Shown here: piece after piece, positions 16,751 through 25,160 of the stretch | Layout of the letters: every line of letters begins with the position of its first letter | Position numbering within the stretch: the stretch's first letter is position 1 | Assembly: GCF_016918855.1 (NCBI RefSeq) | Contig: NZ_JADKYB010000011.1 | Location: 124,001 to 188,000, forward strand | Length of the DNA: 64,000 bases | Direction of reading: 5' to 3' | Source of the DNA: Actinacidiphila acididurans | GTDB lineage: Bacteria; Actinomycetota; Actinomycetes; Streptomycetales; Streptomycetaceae | The notes under the pieces: generated by a model | What the model was told of the DNA's origin: nothing | Databases searched by the model: none | Seen by the model: the letters and a program-made list of their open reading frames with translations, nothing else | Program-made: the position numbers and the translations under genes

Positions 16751-18615
16751 CCCGTCCCGCAACCAAGGAACCCGCCCTCGACGACGCCCAGCTCGCCGAC
16801 CTCGCCCAGCAACTGCGCGTGGACGCGGTGCGCGCCGCCGCGGCGGCCGGCTCGGGCCATCCCACCTCGTCGATGTCGGCCGCCGAGATCGGCGCGGTGC
16901 TGCTCGCCCGCCACCTGCGCTACGACTTCGACCACCCCGAACTCCCGGGCAACGACCACTTCATCCTGTCCAAGGGCCACGCCTCGCCGCTGCTGTACGC
17001 GATGTTCAAGGCGGCCGGCGCCATCACCGACGACGAACTCCTCACCTTCCGCACCCTCGGCAGCCGCCTGGAGGGCCACCCGACCCCGCGGCTGCCCTGG
17101 GTGGACGTGGCCACCGGATCGCTCGGCCAGGGCCTGCCCATCGGCGTGGGGGTCGCGCTGGCCGGCAAGCGGCTGGCCGATCTGCCGTACCGCACCTGGG
17201 TGCTGTGCGGGGACAGCGAGCTGGCCGAGGGCTCGGTGTGGGAGGCGTTCGAGGCCGCGGGCGCCGAGGGGCTGGACAACCTCACCGCGATCCTCGACAT
17301 CAACCGGCTCGGCCAGCGCGGCCCCACCCGGCACCAGTGGGACCTGGACGCCTACGCCCGCCGGATCCGCGCCTTCGGCTGGAACACCGTGGAGATCGAC
17401 GGCCACGACATCGACGCCGTCGACGAGGCGCTGGCCACCGCGCGCACCACCCGGGGCGTGCCGACCGCGGTCATCGCCCGTACCCACAAGGGCCGTGGAG
17501 TGGCCGAGGTCGAGGACAAGAACGGCTTCCACGGCAAGCCGCTGCCGCACCCGGACGAGGCGATCCGCGAGCTCGGCGGCCTGCGCGACCTGCACGTGCA
17601 CGTCCGCGGCCCGGCCGAGGCCGAGCCGAGCCAGCCCGTCGGCGACCCGCGCACGCCCCTGCCGCACTACGACATCGGCGACTCGGTGGCCACTCGCACC
17701 GCCTTCGGCGAGGCGCTGACCGTGCTCGGCTCGCGCCGCGGTGACGTGGTCGTCCTCGACGGCGAGGTCGGCGACTCCACCAAGGCACAGCTCTTCGCCA
17801 AGGAGCACCCCGAGCGCTACCTGGAGTGCTACATCGCCGAGCAGCAGCTCGTCGCCGCCTCGGTCGGCGTCGGCGTGGCCGGCTGGAAGCCGTACGCCTC
17901 GACCTTCGCCGCCTTCCTCACCCGCGCCCACGACTTCCTGCGGATGGCCACCATCAGCCGCGCCGACCTCAACGTCGTCGGCTCGCACGCCGGTGTCTCC
18001 ATCGGCGAGGACGGCCCGTCCCAGATGGCGCTGGAGGACCTGGCGATGATGCGGTCCCTGCACGGCAGCACCGTGCTCTACCCGTGCGACGCCAACCAGG
18101 CCGCCAAGCTCGTCGTCGCCATGGCCGACCGGCCCGGGATCACCTACCTGCGCACCACGCGCGGCGACACCCCGGTGATCTACGCCTCCGGTGAGGACTT
18201 CCCCATCGGCGGCAGCAAGCTGGTGCGCTCCGGCCCGGAGGACCAGGTCACCCTGATCGGCGCCGGCGTCACCCTGCACCGCGCTGTCGCGGCCGCCGAG
18301 ATCCTGGCCCGCGAGGGCGTGGCGGCCCGGGTGATCGACCTCTACTCGGTCAAGCCGGTCGACGCCCAGACGCTGCGTGACGCCGCCGAGGCCACCGGCC
18401 GCTTCGTCACCGTCGAGGACCACCACCCGGAGGGCGGCCTCGCCGACGCCGTCCTGGAGTCCTTCGGCAACGGCCACCCGATGCCGCTGCTCACCCGGCT
18501 GGCCGTCCACACGATGCCCGGCTCGGCCACCCCCGACGAGCAGCTCCACGCCGCCGGTATCGACGCGGACGCGATCGCCGCCGCCGCCCGCAAGCTGGTC
18601 GCCACCCCGCGCTGA
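16747..18615 (+). CDS. tkt: Transketolase, short (eukaryote-like) form
   Basis: A 622-residue ThDP enzyme transferring two-carbon ketol units between sugar phosphates. The ThDP/Mg site reads CGDSELAEGSVWEAFEAAG with the downstream LDINRLGQRG; GSGHPTSSMSAAEIGAVLL opens the protein and SKGHASPLLYAMF follows. The pyrimidine-binding domain contains ECYIAEQQLVAASVGVGVAGW, and the C-terminal domain starts near residue 490. Length and strings such as KGRGVAEVEDKNGFHGKPLP resemble animal transketolases (about 620 residues) more than the roughly 690-residue bacterial TktA, which this genome probably also has. The ATG overlaps the ndh stop (ATGA). A strong hairpin terminator follows. Confidence 0.94.
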   Translation: MTRPATKEPALDDAQLADLAQQLRVDAVRAAAAAGSGHPTSSMSAAEIGAVLLARHLRYDFDHPELPGNDHFILSKGHASPLLYAMFKAAGAITDDELLTFRTLGSRLEGHPTPRLPWVDVATGSLGQGLPIGVGVALAGKRLADLPYRTWVLCGDSELAEGSVWEAFEAAGAEGLDNLTAILDINRLGQRGPTRHQWDLDAYARRIRAFGWNTVEIDGHDIDAVDEALATARTTRGVPTAVIARTHKGRGVAEVEDKNGFHGKPLPHPDEAIRELGGLRDLHVHVRGPAEAEPSQPVGDPRTPLPHYDIGDSVATRTAFGEALTVLGSRRGDVVVLDGEVGDSTKAQLFAKEHPERYLECYIAEQQLVAASVGVGVAGWKPYASTFAAFLTRAHDFLRMATISRADLNVVGSHAGVSIGEDGPSQMALEDLAMMRSLHGSTVLYPCDANQAAKLVVAMADRPGITYLRTTRGDTPVIYASGEDFPIGGSKLVRSGPEDQVTLIGAGVTLHRAVAAAEILAREGVAARVIDLYSVKPVDAQTLRDAAEATGRFVTVEDHHPEGGLADAVLESFGNGHPMPLLTRLAVHTMPGSATPDEQLHAAGIDADAIAAAARKLVATPR

Positions 18616-18639
18616 GCGCGTCCGTTCGTGGGTACGCGG

Positions 18640-18684
18640 GAGGGCCCGTGGCCCCGGTCCGGTGGGACCGGGGCAACGGGCCCT
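18640..18684 (+). terminator. Strong hairpin terminator after transketolase
   Basis: Arms 18640-18660 and 18664-18684 pair over 21 positions with a single mismatch and a three-base loop. The hairpin begins 25 bases after the tkt stop and has no U-tract, which is usual in streptomycetes. Confidence 0.85.
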
Positions 18685-18819
18685 CGGCATGGATTTCGGA
18701 TGCCGTCCTCCGCCGTACGCGCCCGGGTCCGCGGGGCCCCGGCCGGTGGCGCCCGGAACCGCAAGGCTCCGCAATGCGCGCGGTAGCGCCTGGGAGCCGC
18801 ACGCCAGTGCTCGGAAGCG

Positions 18820-18864
18820 CAGAACGCCGGGGCCCCGGATGCCGTCCGGGGCCCCGGCGTTCTG
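18820..18864 (-). terminator. Perfect 20-bp hairpin terminator, DUF6479-like gene side
   Basis: Arms 18820-18839 (CAGAACGCCGGGGCCCCGGA) and 18845-18864 pair perfectly around a five-base loop. It lies 15 bases beyond the stop of the minus-strand small membrane protein gene and also backs up the tkt terminator from the other side. Confidence 0.85.
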
Positions 18865-18879
18865 CCGGAGAAGGAGACC

Positions 18880-19275
18880 TCAGTCCACGTTCGGGCCGCT
18901 GTGCCTGCGCGGTGTCGTACGCACCCTGCCCTGGCGGACGCCGGACGGCGAGATCTCGTGCGGGAGCCTGCGGCGGCCGTCCCGCGGCATCTCGTCCGGG
19001 CGCGGCTGGCGCGACTCGTGGGTGCGCGGCCCGCTGTCCTGGTGGCCGGGACCGTGGTCCTCGGCCGCCGGCCCGGTCTCGTGCTCCTGACGGGTCTGCC
19101 ACGCGCCCTGCCTGGGCCGGTCGCCCTTCGGCGGGGCCGGCTCACGGCGACGCATGCCGACCCACACCGCGAGGATCAGCACAGCGACGACGCCCACCCC
19201 GATGATCATCGGCCCGAGGCCCACCCAGTAGCCGTTCGATGCCAGGTGGACGGTGTGCTGGTCGAGACCGGACAT
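18880..19275 (-). CDS. Small single-pass membrane protein (DUF6479-like)
   Basis: A 131-residue protein with one N-terminal transmembrane helix, GLGPMIIGVGVVAVLILAVWVGM, followed by MRRREP and a long hydrophilic, Arg/Pro/His-rich tail with a DGRRRLPHEISPSG segment. The pattern (short outside end, one helix, polar cytoplasmic tail) matches the Streptomyces DUF6479 family, which has no assigned function. The ATG at 19275 has AGGGAGG eight bases upstream; the in-frame GTG nine bases earlier lies inside that site. It is divergent from the CDF transporter gene and ends at a perfect hairpin. Confidence 0.75.
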   Translation of the reverse strand: MSGLDQHTVHLASNGYWVGLGPMIIGVGVVAVLILAVWVGMRRREPAPPKGDRPRQGAWQTRQEHETGPAAEDHGPGHQDSGPRTHESRQPRPDEMPRDGRRRLPHEISPSGVRQGRVRTTPRRHSGPNVD

Positions 19276-19453
19276 ACTCAGCACCTCCCTCTACAGGTGC
19301 GGATGCCCTGGATTCCGCAGGGAACACGACACATGTGCGGCGAGCGAAGTCCAGATGCTCACATCATGCACCCGAATGGGGTGCTCTGCGCGGTTCCGGG
19401 GGGATTTCGGGGCGGTGCAAGGGGCTCGCCGCGGGATCTCCGAGGGAGGACGC

Positions 19454-20566
19454 ATGGCAGGGCCCGGCCAGGGCGAGGGTGACGGCCGCAAGCAGGTAGG
19501 GACGACCGGTGGCGCGAGCGGCACCGTCGAAAGGATCGAGGGGGCCGAGGGGGCCGAGGGGGCCGAGGGGGCCGAGGGGGCCGAGGGGGCCGGGGGAGAG
19601 GGGCCGTCCCGTACGGCGGAGCCCGGCAGCAGGCCGCAGCACGCCGACGGCGGGCCGTCCGCGGGGGCGTCCCGCGACGAGGGGACCAAGGGCGCCGTGC
19701 TGGTGGCCCTCGCCGCCAACCTGCTGATCGCCGCCGCCAAGTGCGCGGCCGGCGTGTTCGCCCACTCACCGGCGCTGCTCTCCGAGGCCGCGCACTCGGT
19801 CGCCGACAGCCTCAACGAGGTGTTCCTGCTCACCTCGCTGCGCCGCAGCCGCCGCGCCCCGGACGACGAGCACCCCTTCGGCTACGGCAAGGAGCGCTAC
19901 TTCTGGTCGCTGCTGGCCGCCGTCGGGATCTTCGTACTGGGCGGCTGCTTCTCCTTCTACCAGGGCCTGCACGCCCTGAACGACCACGGCCACGAGAGCC
20001 GGTCCGGCTACCTCGCGGGCCTGGCCGTCCTGCTGGTCGCCCTGGTCTCCGAGGGCGCCTCCCTGCTCAAGGCGGCCCGCCAGGCCCGTACGGCCGGCGG
20101 CGCCGGGGACCCCGCGCTGCGCACCGTCCTCGCAGAGGACGGCACCGCCGTGATCGGTGTCCTCTTCGCCGCCGCCGGCATCATCGCCCACATGGTCACC
20201 GGCAGCCCGGTCGGCGAGGCGGCCGCCTCCATGGCCATCGGCGTCCTCCTGATGGTCGTCGCCTCCGGCCTCGGCCGCACCGCCCACCGCCAGCTCATCG
20301 GCGCCGCCGTCGACCCCAGGCTCCGCACCCAGATAAAGGAGCTGCTGGCCGCCCAACCCGAAATCGACACGGTGGAGGAACTCCTCACCATGTCCCTCGG
20401 CCTCGACTCCGTCCTCGTCGCCGCCCGCATCGACCTCCTCCCCGGCCTCGACAGCGAACAGGTCGAACTCGTCAGCCTCCGCATCCGCACCACCATCCAC
20501 CACCACTGGCCCACCGCCGACCGCGTCTTCCTCGACATCACCGACTCCGCCCACGAACGCACCTGA
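19454..20566 (+). CDS. Cation diffusion facilitator family metal exporter
   Basis: A 370-residue CDF protein. A disordered N-terminus of about 75 residues carries six perfect Glu-Gly-Ala repeats, then six transmembrane helices begin at GAVLVALAANLLIAAAKCAAG. The metal site in helix 2 is HSVADSLNE, and helix 5 has EDGTAVIGV, the E/D variant seen in the ZnT9-like branch in place of HxxxD. A cytoplasmic C-terminal domain follows from about residue 285. It would expel Zn or a similar divalent ion in exchange for protons. The ATG at 19454 has GGGAGGA upstream. A ZIP-family importer lies 184 bases downstream, suggesting a metal homeostasis pair. Confidence 0.9.
   Translation: MAGPGQGEGDGRKQVGTTGGASGTVERIEGAEGAEGAEGAEGAEGAGGEGPSRTAEPGSRPQHADGGPSAGASRDEGTKGAVLVALAANLLIAAAKCAAGVFAHSPALLSEAAHSVADSLNEVFLLTSLRRSRRAPDDEHPFGYGKERYFWSLLAAVGIFVLGGCFSFYQGLHALNDHGHESRSGYLAGLAVLLVALVSEGASLLKAARQARTAGGAGDPALRTVLAEDGTAVIGVLFAAAGIIAHMVTGSPVGEAAASMAIGVLLMVVASGLGRTAHRQLIGAAVDPRLRTQIKELLAAQPEIDTVEELLTMSLGLDSVLVAARIDLLPGLDSEQVELVSLRIRTTIHHHWPTADRVFLDITDSAHERT
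19538..19591 (+). repeat. Nine-base minisatellite GAGGGGGCC x6 inside the CDF gene
   Basis: Six perfect copies of GAGGGGGCC encode (Glu-Gly-Ala)6 in the disordered N-terminal tail of the CDF transporter. A unit of nine keeps the frame if the copy number changes. Confidence 0.95.
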
Positions 20567-20749
20567 CCAGCACCAAATGCCGGGCCTGCCGGTACCGATC
20601 CTGAGCCCGCACAAAATCCTGACCCTGTCCGACCGGCACCAAAACCGAGCCCGCCCGGCGATTGAGGGCACAAGCCCGGACGCAGCCGCACCCATCCCCC
20701 CGGCCCCTGCCAGGTAAGGGCACCCTGAGTCGCAAAGCCGCCGCCAGTC

Positions 20750-21520
20750 ATGGATCATTTCTGCATGCCGGTCCTCATAGCCACCTGCGCCTTCGCCATG
20801 ACCCTGGTGGGCGGTCTTGTCGCGCAGCGCATCGGCGACCGCCGGCATCTGGTGCTGGGGCTGGCCGCCGGCCTGATGCTCGGCGTGGTCGGCTTCGACC
20901 TGCTGCCCGAAGCGCTGGACACCCAGCCGCGGCACATCTTCGGCGTGCCCGCGGCCCTGCTGATGTTCGTGTGCGGCTTCCTCGCCCTGCACATCGTGGA
21001 GCGCTCGGTGGCCATCCACCGCGCCCACGAAGGGGTGGAGTACGCCCGCCACACCCATGGTCACGGGCACGCCCACGACCCGGTCCAGGGCATCGGCCTG
21101 GCCGCCGCGGCCGCGCTGGTGGGGCACAGTGTGATGGACGGCTTCGCCATCGGCGCCGCCTTCCAGGCCGGGAACACCGTCGGCATCGTGGTGGCCATCG
21201 CCGTGGTCAGCCACGACTTCGCCGACGGCTTCAACACCTACACGATCACCCGGCTGTACGGGAACGGCCGCCGCCGGGCGCTCGCCCTGCTCACCGCAGA
21301 CGCCCTCGCGCCGGTGGTGGGCGCCGCGGTCACCCTCGCCTTCACCATCCCGTCCGGCGCGCTCGGCCTCTACCTCGGCTTCTTCGCCGGCTTCCTGCTC
21401 TACCTGGCGACCTCCGACATCCTCCCCGAGGCGCACAGCCCGCACCCGTCCAGCTCCACCCTGCTGTGCACGGTCCTCGGCGCCGGCCTCATGTGGCTGG
21501 TGATCGGTCTTGCCGACTGA
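20750..21520 (+). CDS. ZIP family metal transporter
   Basis: A 256-residue membrane protein with about seven or eight helices. The family's metal site is seen in helix 4, GHSVMDGFAIGAAF, and helix 5, VSHDFADGFNTYTI; a His-rich loop HTHGHGHAHD at about residue 105 precedes them. ZIP proteins import Zn, Fe or Mn down a gradient. The ATG at 20750 is used, and the ATG at 20765 is nearly as good because no strong ribosome site is present. Its 3' end overlaps the convergent membrane-protein gene by 32 bases. Confidence 0.88.
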   Translation: MDHFCMPVLIATCAFAMTLVGGLVAQRIGDRRHLVLGLAAGLMLGVVGFDLLPEALDTQPRHIFGVPAALLMFVCGFLALHIVERSVAIHRAHEGVEYARHTHGHGHAHDPVQGIGLAAAAALVGHSVMDGFAIGAAFQAGNTVGIVVAIAVVSHDFADGFNTYTITRLYGNGRRRALALLTADALAPVVGAAVTLAFTIPSGALGLYLGFFAGFLLYLATSDILPEAHSPHPSSSTLLCTVLGAGLMWLVIGLAD

Positions 21521-22247
21521 CCCGCCCGGTCGACGTCGCCGCCTTGGTGACGTCGGCGACCATCTCCACCACGTCGGAGCCGTACGCCTGGGAGTTCACC
21601 ACCCGCAGCAGCAGGCAGAAGGTGCCGTCCACCCCGTACTTGCGGGCCAGCCGGGCGTGGTTGCGGGCCAGGTAGCGGGTCGCGGCCTGGTCGGCGATGC
21701 CGCGCTGGCCCGACGACAGGAACACCGGCCGGTCGTTGCCCGAGTCGCCGGCCGCGGCCAGCCGGGCCAGCAGGACGTGCTCCACCGCCCCCTTCTCCAG
21801 CCGGTAGACGTCCTTGCCGACGGTGATCGCGCCCTGGTCCGGGCTCGGCGCGGGGTCCACGTTCACCTCGATGCCCGGCAGCATCGAACGCAGGTGCGCC
21901 GCCAGCCGTATGTTCGTCGCCGGGCTGCCGATGCAGAACTCGGTCCGCGCCCCGAAGCCCTGCCAGGACGTGTCGTGCGCCAGTATCTCGGCGTGCGCGC
22001 CGCACTCCTGGACCACCGCGGCCAGTTCCAGCAGCGCGAAGGCGTCGTGCCGGGCCAGGCTCCAGCCCCTCGCGCCCTGGTCGCGCGGCACCACCAGCAG
22101 GCACTCCGACTCCTTGGGCAGCCCGAAGAACCGCTGTTTGCGCTGCAGTCTTCGGCGCCACATGACGCCGCGGACCAGCCAGCCGGCCACCAGACCGATC
22201 ACCAGGGCCGCCAGGACCAGGACGAGGTTGCGCAGGTCGTCGCTCAT
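21489..22247 (-). CDS. Membrane-anchored protein of unknown function
   Basis: I do not recognise a named family. The 252-residue product begins with one helix (NLVLVLAALVIGLVAGWLV) and a basic patch RGVMWRRRLQRKQRFFGLP, then a soluble domain in which VVPRDQGARGWSLARHDAFALLELAAVV and FCIGSPATNIRLAAHLRSMLPG are the most structured-looking parts; the latter resembles a nucleotide or ligand loop. The helix plus basic patch predicts a cytoplasmic domain. The ATG at 22247 starts the helix. It is divergent from the gamma-glutamyltransferase gene (108 bases) and converges on the ZIP gene with overlapping ends. Confidence 0.8.
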   Translation of the reverse strand: MSDDLRNLVLVLAALVIGLVAGWLVRGVMWRRRLQRKQRFFGLPKESECLLVVPRDQGARGWSLARHDAFALLELAAVVQECGAHAEILAHDTSWQGFGARTEFCIGSPATNIRLAAHLRSMLPGIEVNVDPAPSPDQGAITVGKDVYRLEKGAVEHVLLARLAAAGDSGNDRPVFLSSGQRGIADQAATRYLARNHARLARKYGVDGTFCLLLRVVNSQAYGSDVVEMVADVTKAATSTGRVSRQDRSPAT

Positions 22248-22355
22248 GGCGCGGCATCGTAGCGGTGTTCGAGTCTCCTCGCCGCTACGCCCTCCTGACG
22301 GGACGGTTGAGGTGAAGTTACGCTGCCGGGACGCTCGTTGAGTGGAGGGTTCCAC

Positions 22356-24218
22356 ATGACTCGGCACTTGCGGCGCAACCGCCGTGATCAATCGCACACT
22401 CCCGCACACCGCACGAAGCCCCGCAGACCCGGTCTGCGGGGCGTCGCCGTTCTCGCCGTCACCGCCGCCGTGGGGGCGATCACCGCCGCGGCCCCGGCCC
22501 CCCACGATCCCGCGCCGCCGCCGGCCAAGAGCCCGCTGGCGGTCGGCTACGGAGGGGCCGTGGCCAGCGTGGACGCCGACGCGTCGGCGGCCGGCATCGA
22601 GGTGCTGCGCAAGGGCGGGAACGCGGTGGACGCCGCGGTGGCCACCGCCGCCGCCCTCGGCGTCACCGAGCCGTACTCCTCCGGCATCGGCGGGGGCGGC
22701 TACTTCCTGTACTACGACGCCCGCCGGCACCAGGTGTTCACCATCGACGGCCGCGAGACCGCCCCGGCCAGCGCCACCGACCAGCTCTTCGTGGAGAACG
22801 GCAAGCCGCTGGCCTTCGCCGACGCGGTCACCAGCGGCCGCAGCGTGGGCGTGCCCGGCACGGCCGCCACCTGGCAGACCGCCCTGGACTCCTGGGGCAC
22901 CCGCTCGCTGGGCGACGTGCTGCGGCCGGCCGAGCGGATCGCCCGCGACGGCTTCACGGTGGACGCCACCTTCAACTCCCAGACCGCGGCGAACCAGGAC
23001 CGGTTCAAGGACTTCCCGGCCACCGCCGCGATCTTCCTGCCCGGCGGTCAGCCGCCCGCGGTCGGCACCACCCTGCGCAACCCCGACCTCGCCCGCACCT
23101 ACCAGGAACTGGGCGCCAAAGGCATCGGCGCGATCTACCACGGCGACATCGGCGCCGACATCGTGTCGACGGTCCGCAAGCCCCCGGTCGACCCGGCCGC
23201 CACCCGCGTGGTGCGCACCGGCGACATGACCACCGCGGACCTGGCCGCGTACGCCACCAGGAAGCAGCCGCCCACCCACACCACCTACCGCGGCCTGGAC
23301 GTCTACGGTCCCGCGCCGTCGTCCTCCGGCGGCACCACGGTGGCCGAGGCGCTCAACATCCTGGAGCACACCGACCTGGCGCACGCCTCGCAGACGCAGT
23401 ACCTGCACCACTTCCTCGAGGCCAGCCGGATCGCGTTCGCCGACCGCGGCCGCTGGGTCGGCGACCCGGCCTTCGAGCAGGTGCCCACCGCGGGTCTGAC
23501 CTCGAAGTCCTTCGCGGCCTCCCGGGCCTGCCTGATCAAGGACGACGCGGTGCTCACCAGCCCGCTCGCGCCGGGCGACCCCGCGCATCCCGTGCCCTGC
23601 GGCGGCACCGGCACCGCGGCGCCCACCACGTACGAGGGCGACAACACCACGCACCTCACGGTCGCCGACAAGTGGGGCGACGTCGTCGCCTACACGCTCA
23701 CCATCGAGCAGACCGGCGGCAGCGCCATCACGGTGCCGGGCCGCGGCTTCCTGCTCAACAACGAGCTGACCGACTTCTCCTTCGTGCCGGCCAGCCCGAG
23801 TGTGCACGACCCGAACCTGCCCGGCCCGGGCAAACGCCCGCGCTCGTCGATCTCGCCGACCATCGTGCTCAAGGACGGCCGGCTCGACTTCGCGACGGGC
23901 TCGCCGGGCGGCGCGACCATCATCACCACGGTGCTCCAGGTGCTCACCGAGCACATTGACCGCGGCCTGCCGCTGGTGGACGCGATCGCCGCGCCCCGGG
24001 CCAGCCAGCGCAACGCGGCGACCACCGAGCTGGAGCCGGCCCTGTGGAACAGCCCGCTCAAGGCCGACCTGGAACGGATCGGCCACCAGTTCACGCAGAA
24101 CCCGGAGATCGGCGCGGCCACCGGCGTGCAGCGGCTGCCGGACGGCCGGTGGCTGGCCGCGGCCGAGCCGGTACGCCGCGGCGGCGGCTCGGCGATGGTG
24201 GTCAGTCCGGCCCACTGA
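22356..24218 (+). CDS. ggt: Secreted gamma-glutamyltransferase
   Basis: A 620-residue Ntn-hydrolase precursor. A twin-Arg-like basic start (RRNRRD, RRPGLRG) and hydrophobic VAVLAVTAAVGAITAAAPA form an export signal. The catalytic Thr that becomes the new N-terminus after autocleavage is Thr431 in EGDNTTHLTVADKWGD; the earlier GKGGNAVDAAVA-type motif (LRKGGNAVDAAVATAAAL) and the later PRSSISPTIV and GSPGGATII are all conserved. It cleaves gamma-glutamyl bonds of glutathione-like compounds outside the cell. ATG 22356 has GGAGG eight bases upstream. It ends in a terminator shared with the convergent hydrolase gene. Confidence 0.95.
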   Translation: MTRHLRRNRRDQSHTPAHRTKPRRPGLRGVAVLAVTAAVGAITAAAPAPHDPAPPPAKSPLAVGYGGAVASVDADASAAGIEVLRKGGNAVDAAVATAAALGVTEPYSSGIGGGGYFLYYDARRHQVFTIDGRETAPASATDQLFVENGKPLAFADAVTSGRSVGVPGTAATWQTALDSWGTRSLGDVLRPAERIARDGFTVDATFNSQTAANQDRFKDFPATAAIFLPGGQPPAVGTTLRNPDLARTYQELGAKGIGAIYHGDIGADIVSTVRKPPVDPAATRVVRTGDMTTADLAAYATRKQPPTHTTYRGLDVYGPAPSSSGGTTVAEALNILEHTDLAHASQTQYLHHFLEASRIAFADRGRWVGDPAFEQVPTAGLTSKSFAASRACLIKDDAVLTSPLAPGDPAHPVPCGGTGTAAPTTYEGDNTTHLTVADKWGDVVAYTLTIEQTGGSAITVPGRGFLLNNELTDFSFVPASPSVHDPNLPGPGKRPRSSISPTIVLKDGRLDFATGSPGGATIITTVLQVLTEHIDRGLPLVDAIAAPRASQRNAATTELEPALWNSPLKADLERIGHQFTQNPEIGAATGVQRLPDGRWLAAAEPVRRGGGSAMVVSPAH

Positions 24219-24225
24219 CCCGGCC

Positions 24226-24264
24226 CGGACAGGCCGACGCGGACAGGCCGACGCGGACAGGCCG
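24226..24264. repeat. Fourteen-base direct repeats CGGACAGGCCGACG
   Basis: Two perfect copies and a partial third sit between the ggt stop and its terminator hairpin. They look like slippage DNA and no function is apparent. Confidence 0.8.
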
Positions 24265-24303
24265 GCCCGGCGGCCAGGGCCCACGCCCCGGCCGCCGGGC
24301 CGG
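24262..24303. terminator. Bidirectional hairpin terminator between ggt and the hydrolase gene
   Basis: CCGGCCCGGCGGCC (24262-24275) pairs perfectly with 24290-24303 around a 14-base loop. It serves both convergent genes. Confidence 0.85.
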
Positions 24304-24320
24304 ACCGACTGCTCCCGCGT

Positions 24321-24881
24321 TCAGGCGGTCGCGGCGGGCAGCAGCGCGAGGACGTCCGCGGCGCTGCCCGTCTCACCGAGCCGGGGGAAGATCTTGGCCA
24401 CCGAGTTGGCGTGCGCCTCGGCGTCGGTGTCGGTCACCGCGTCGGTGACGACGGTGACGTTGTAGCCGTGCTCGTACGCGGAGCGTGCCGTGGACTCCAC
24501 ACCGATGCTGGTGGAGATGCCGGTGAGCACGATCTGGGTGACCCCGCGGCGGCGCAGCTCCAGGTCGAGGGCGGTGCCGTGGAAGGCGCCCCACTGGAGC
24601 TTGGTGACCGCGATGTCGCCGGGCTGCCGGTTCAGCTCCGGGACCAGCAGGTCCCAGCCCTCCGGCAGCGAGCCGCGCATCGGGGACTCGGTGCGGCCCG
24701 GGGCCATGCCCGAGACGTTCACCAGGACGACAGGCAGGCCGCGCTCCCGGAAGGCCGCGGCCAGCTCCGCGCTGCGGGCCACGACCTCCTTCGCCGGGTG
24801 CGCGGTGGGCAGCCCGACGATGCCCTGCTGGAGGTCGATCACGACGAGCGCGGTACGGGGGTCGAGTGTGGTGGCGGTCAT
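24321..24881 (-). CDS. Isochorismatase-fold (cysteine-hydrolase superfamily) hydrolase
   Basis: A 186-residue protein of the isochorismatase-like fold. The acid Asp is in TALVVIDLQQGIV, the Lys in VTKLQWGAFHGT, and the strand that normally carries the nucleophile Cys reads LTGISTSIGVESTAR with Gly in the Cys position. Replacement of that Cys by Gly occurs in true isochorismatases such as PhzD and EntB, which hydrolyse a vinyl ether by Asp/acid catalysis, so this branch is more likely than nicotinamidase or carbamoylsarcosine amidase. ATG 24881 has GAGGAG upstream. No siderophore or phenazine genes adjoin it, so the substrate is open. Confidence 0.88.
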   Translation of the reverse strand: MTATTLDPRTALVVIDLQQGIVGLPTAHPAKEVVARSAELAAAFRERGLPVVLVNVSGMAPGRTESPMRGSLPEGWDLLVPELNRQPGDIAVTKLQWGAFHGTALDLELRRRGVTQIVLTGISTSIGVESTARSAYEHGYNVTVVTDAVTDTDAEAHANSVAKIFPRLGETGSAADVLALLPAATA

Positions 24882-24972
24882 GCGGTGGTTCTCCTCGGTG
24901 GTGCGGGTCGTCATGGGTGTGCGGTGGTTCATGGGCGACGGGTGATCGACGCGCGGACGGTCCGGGATCCGG

Positions 24973-25012
24973 GCGGCGAACCCGGAGTGCCAGCGGCGAG
25001 CCCGGAGTACCA
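24973..25012. repeat. Twenty-base tandem duplication in the hydrolase/MFS gap
   Basis: Two adjacent 20-base copies differ at two positions. The surrounding gap 24882-25160 holds the leader of the minus-strand hydrolase gene and otherwise nothing I can support. Confidence 0.8.
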
Positions 25013-25160
25013 AGGGGCGCGGGGCTGCCTCTGATCTGCGGATGGCGCCGCGTGGGCGCGACCGGCCCAACGCCGGGCGAGAGCCCGGGTACCACGGGTG
25101 GCGGCAGACGGGTGCGTGCCCCCGGGCGCAGGGGAAGGGCCGGAGCCCACGAAGGAGCGG

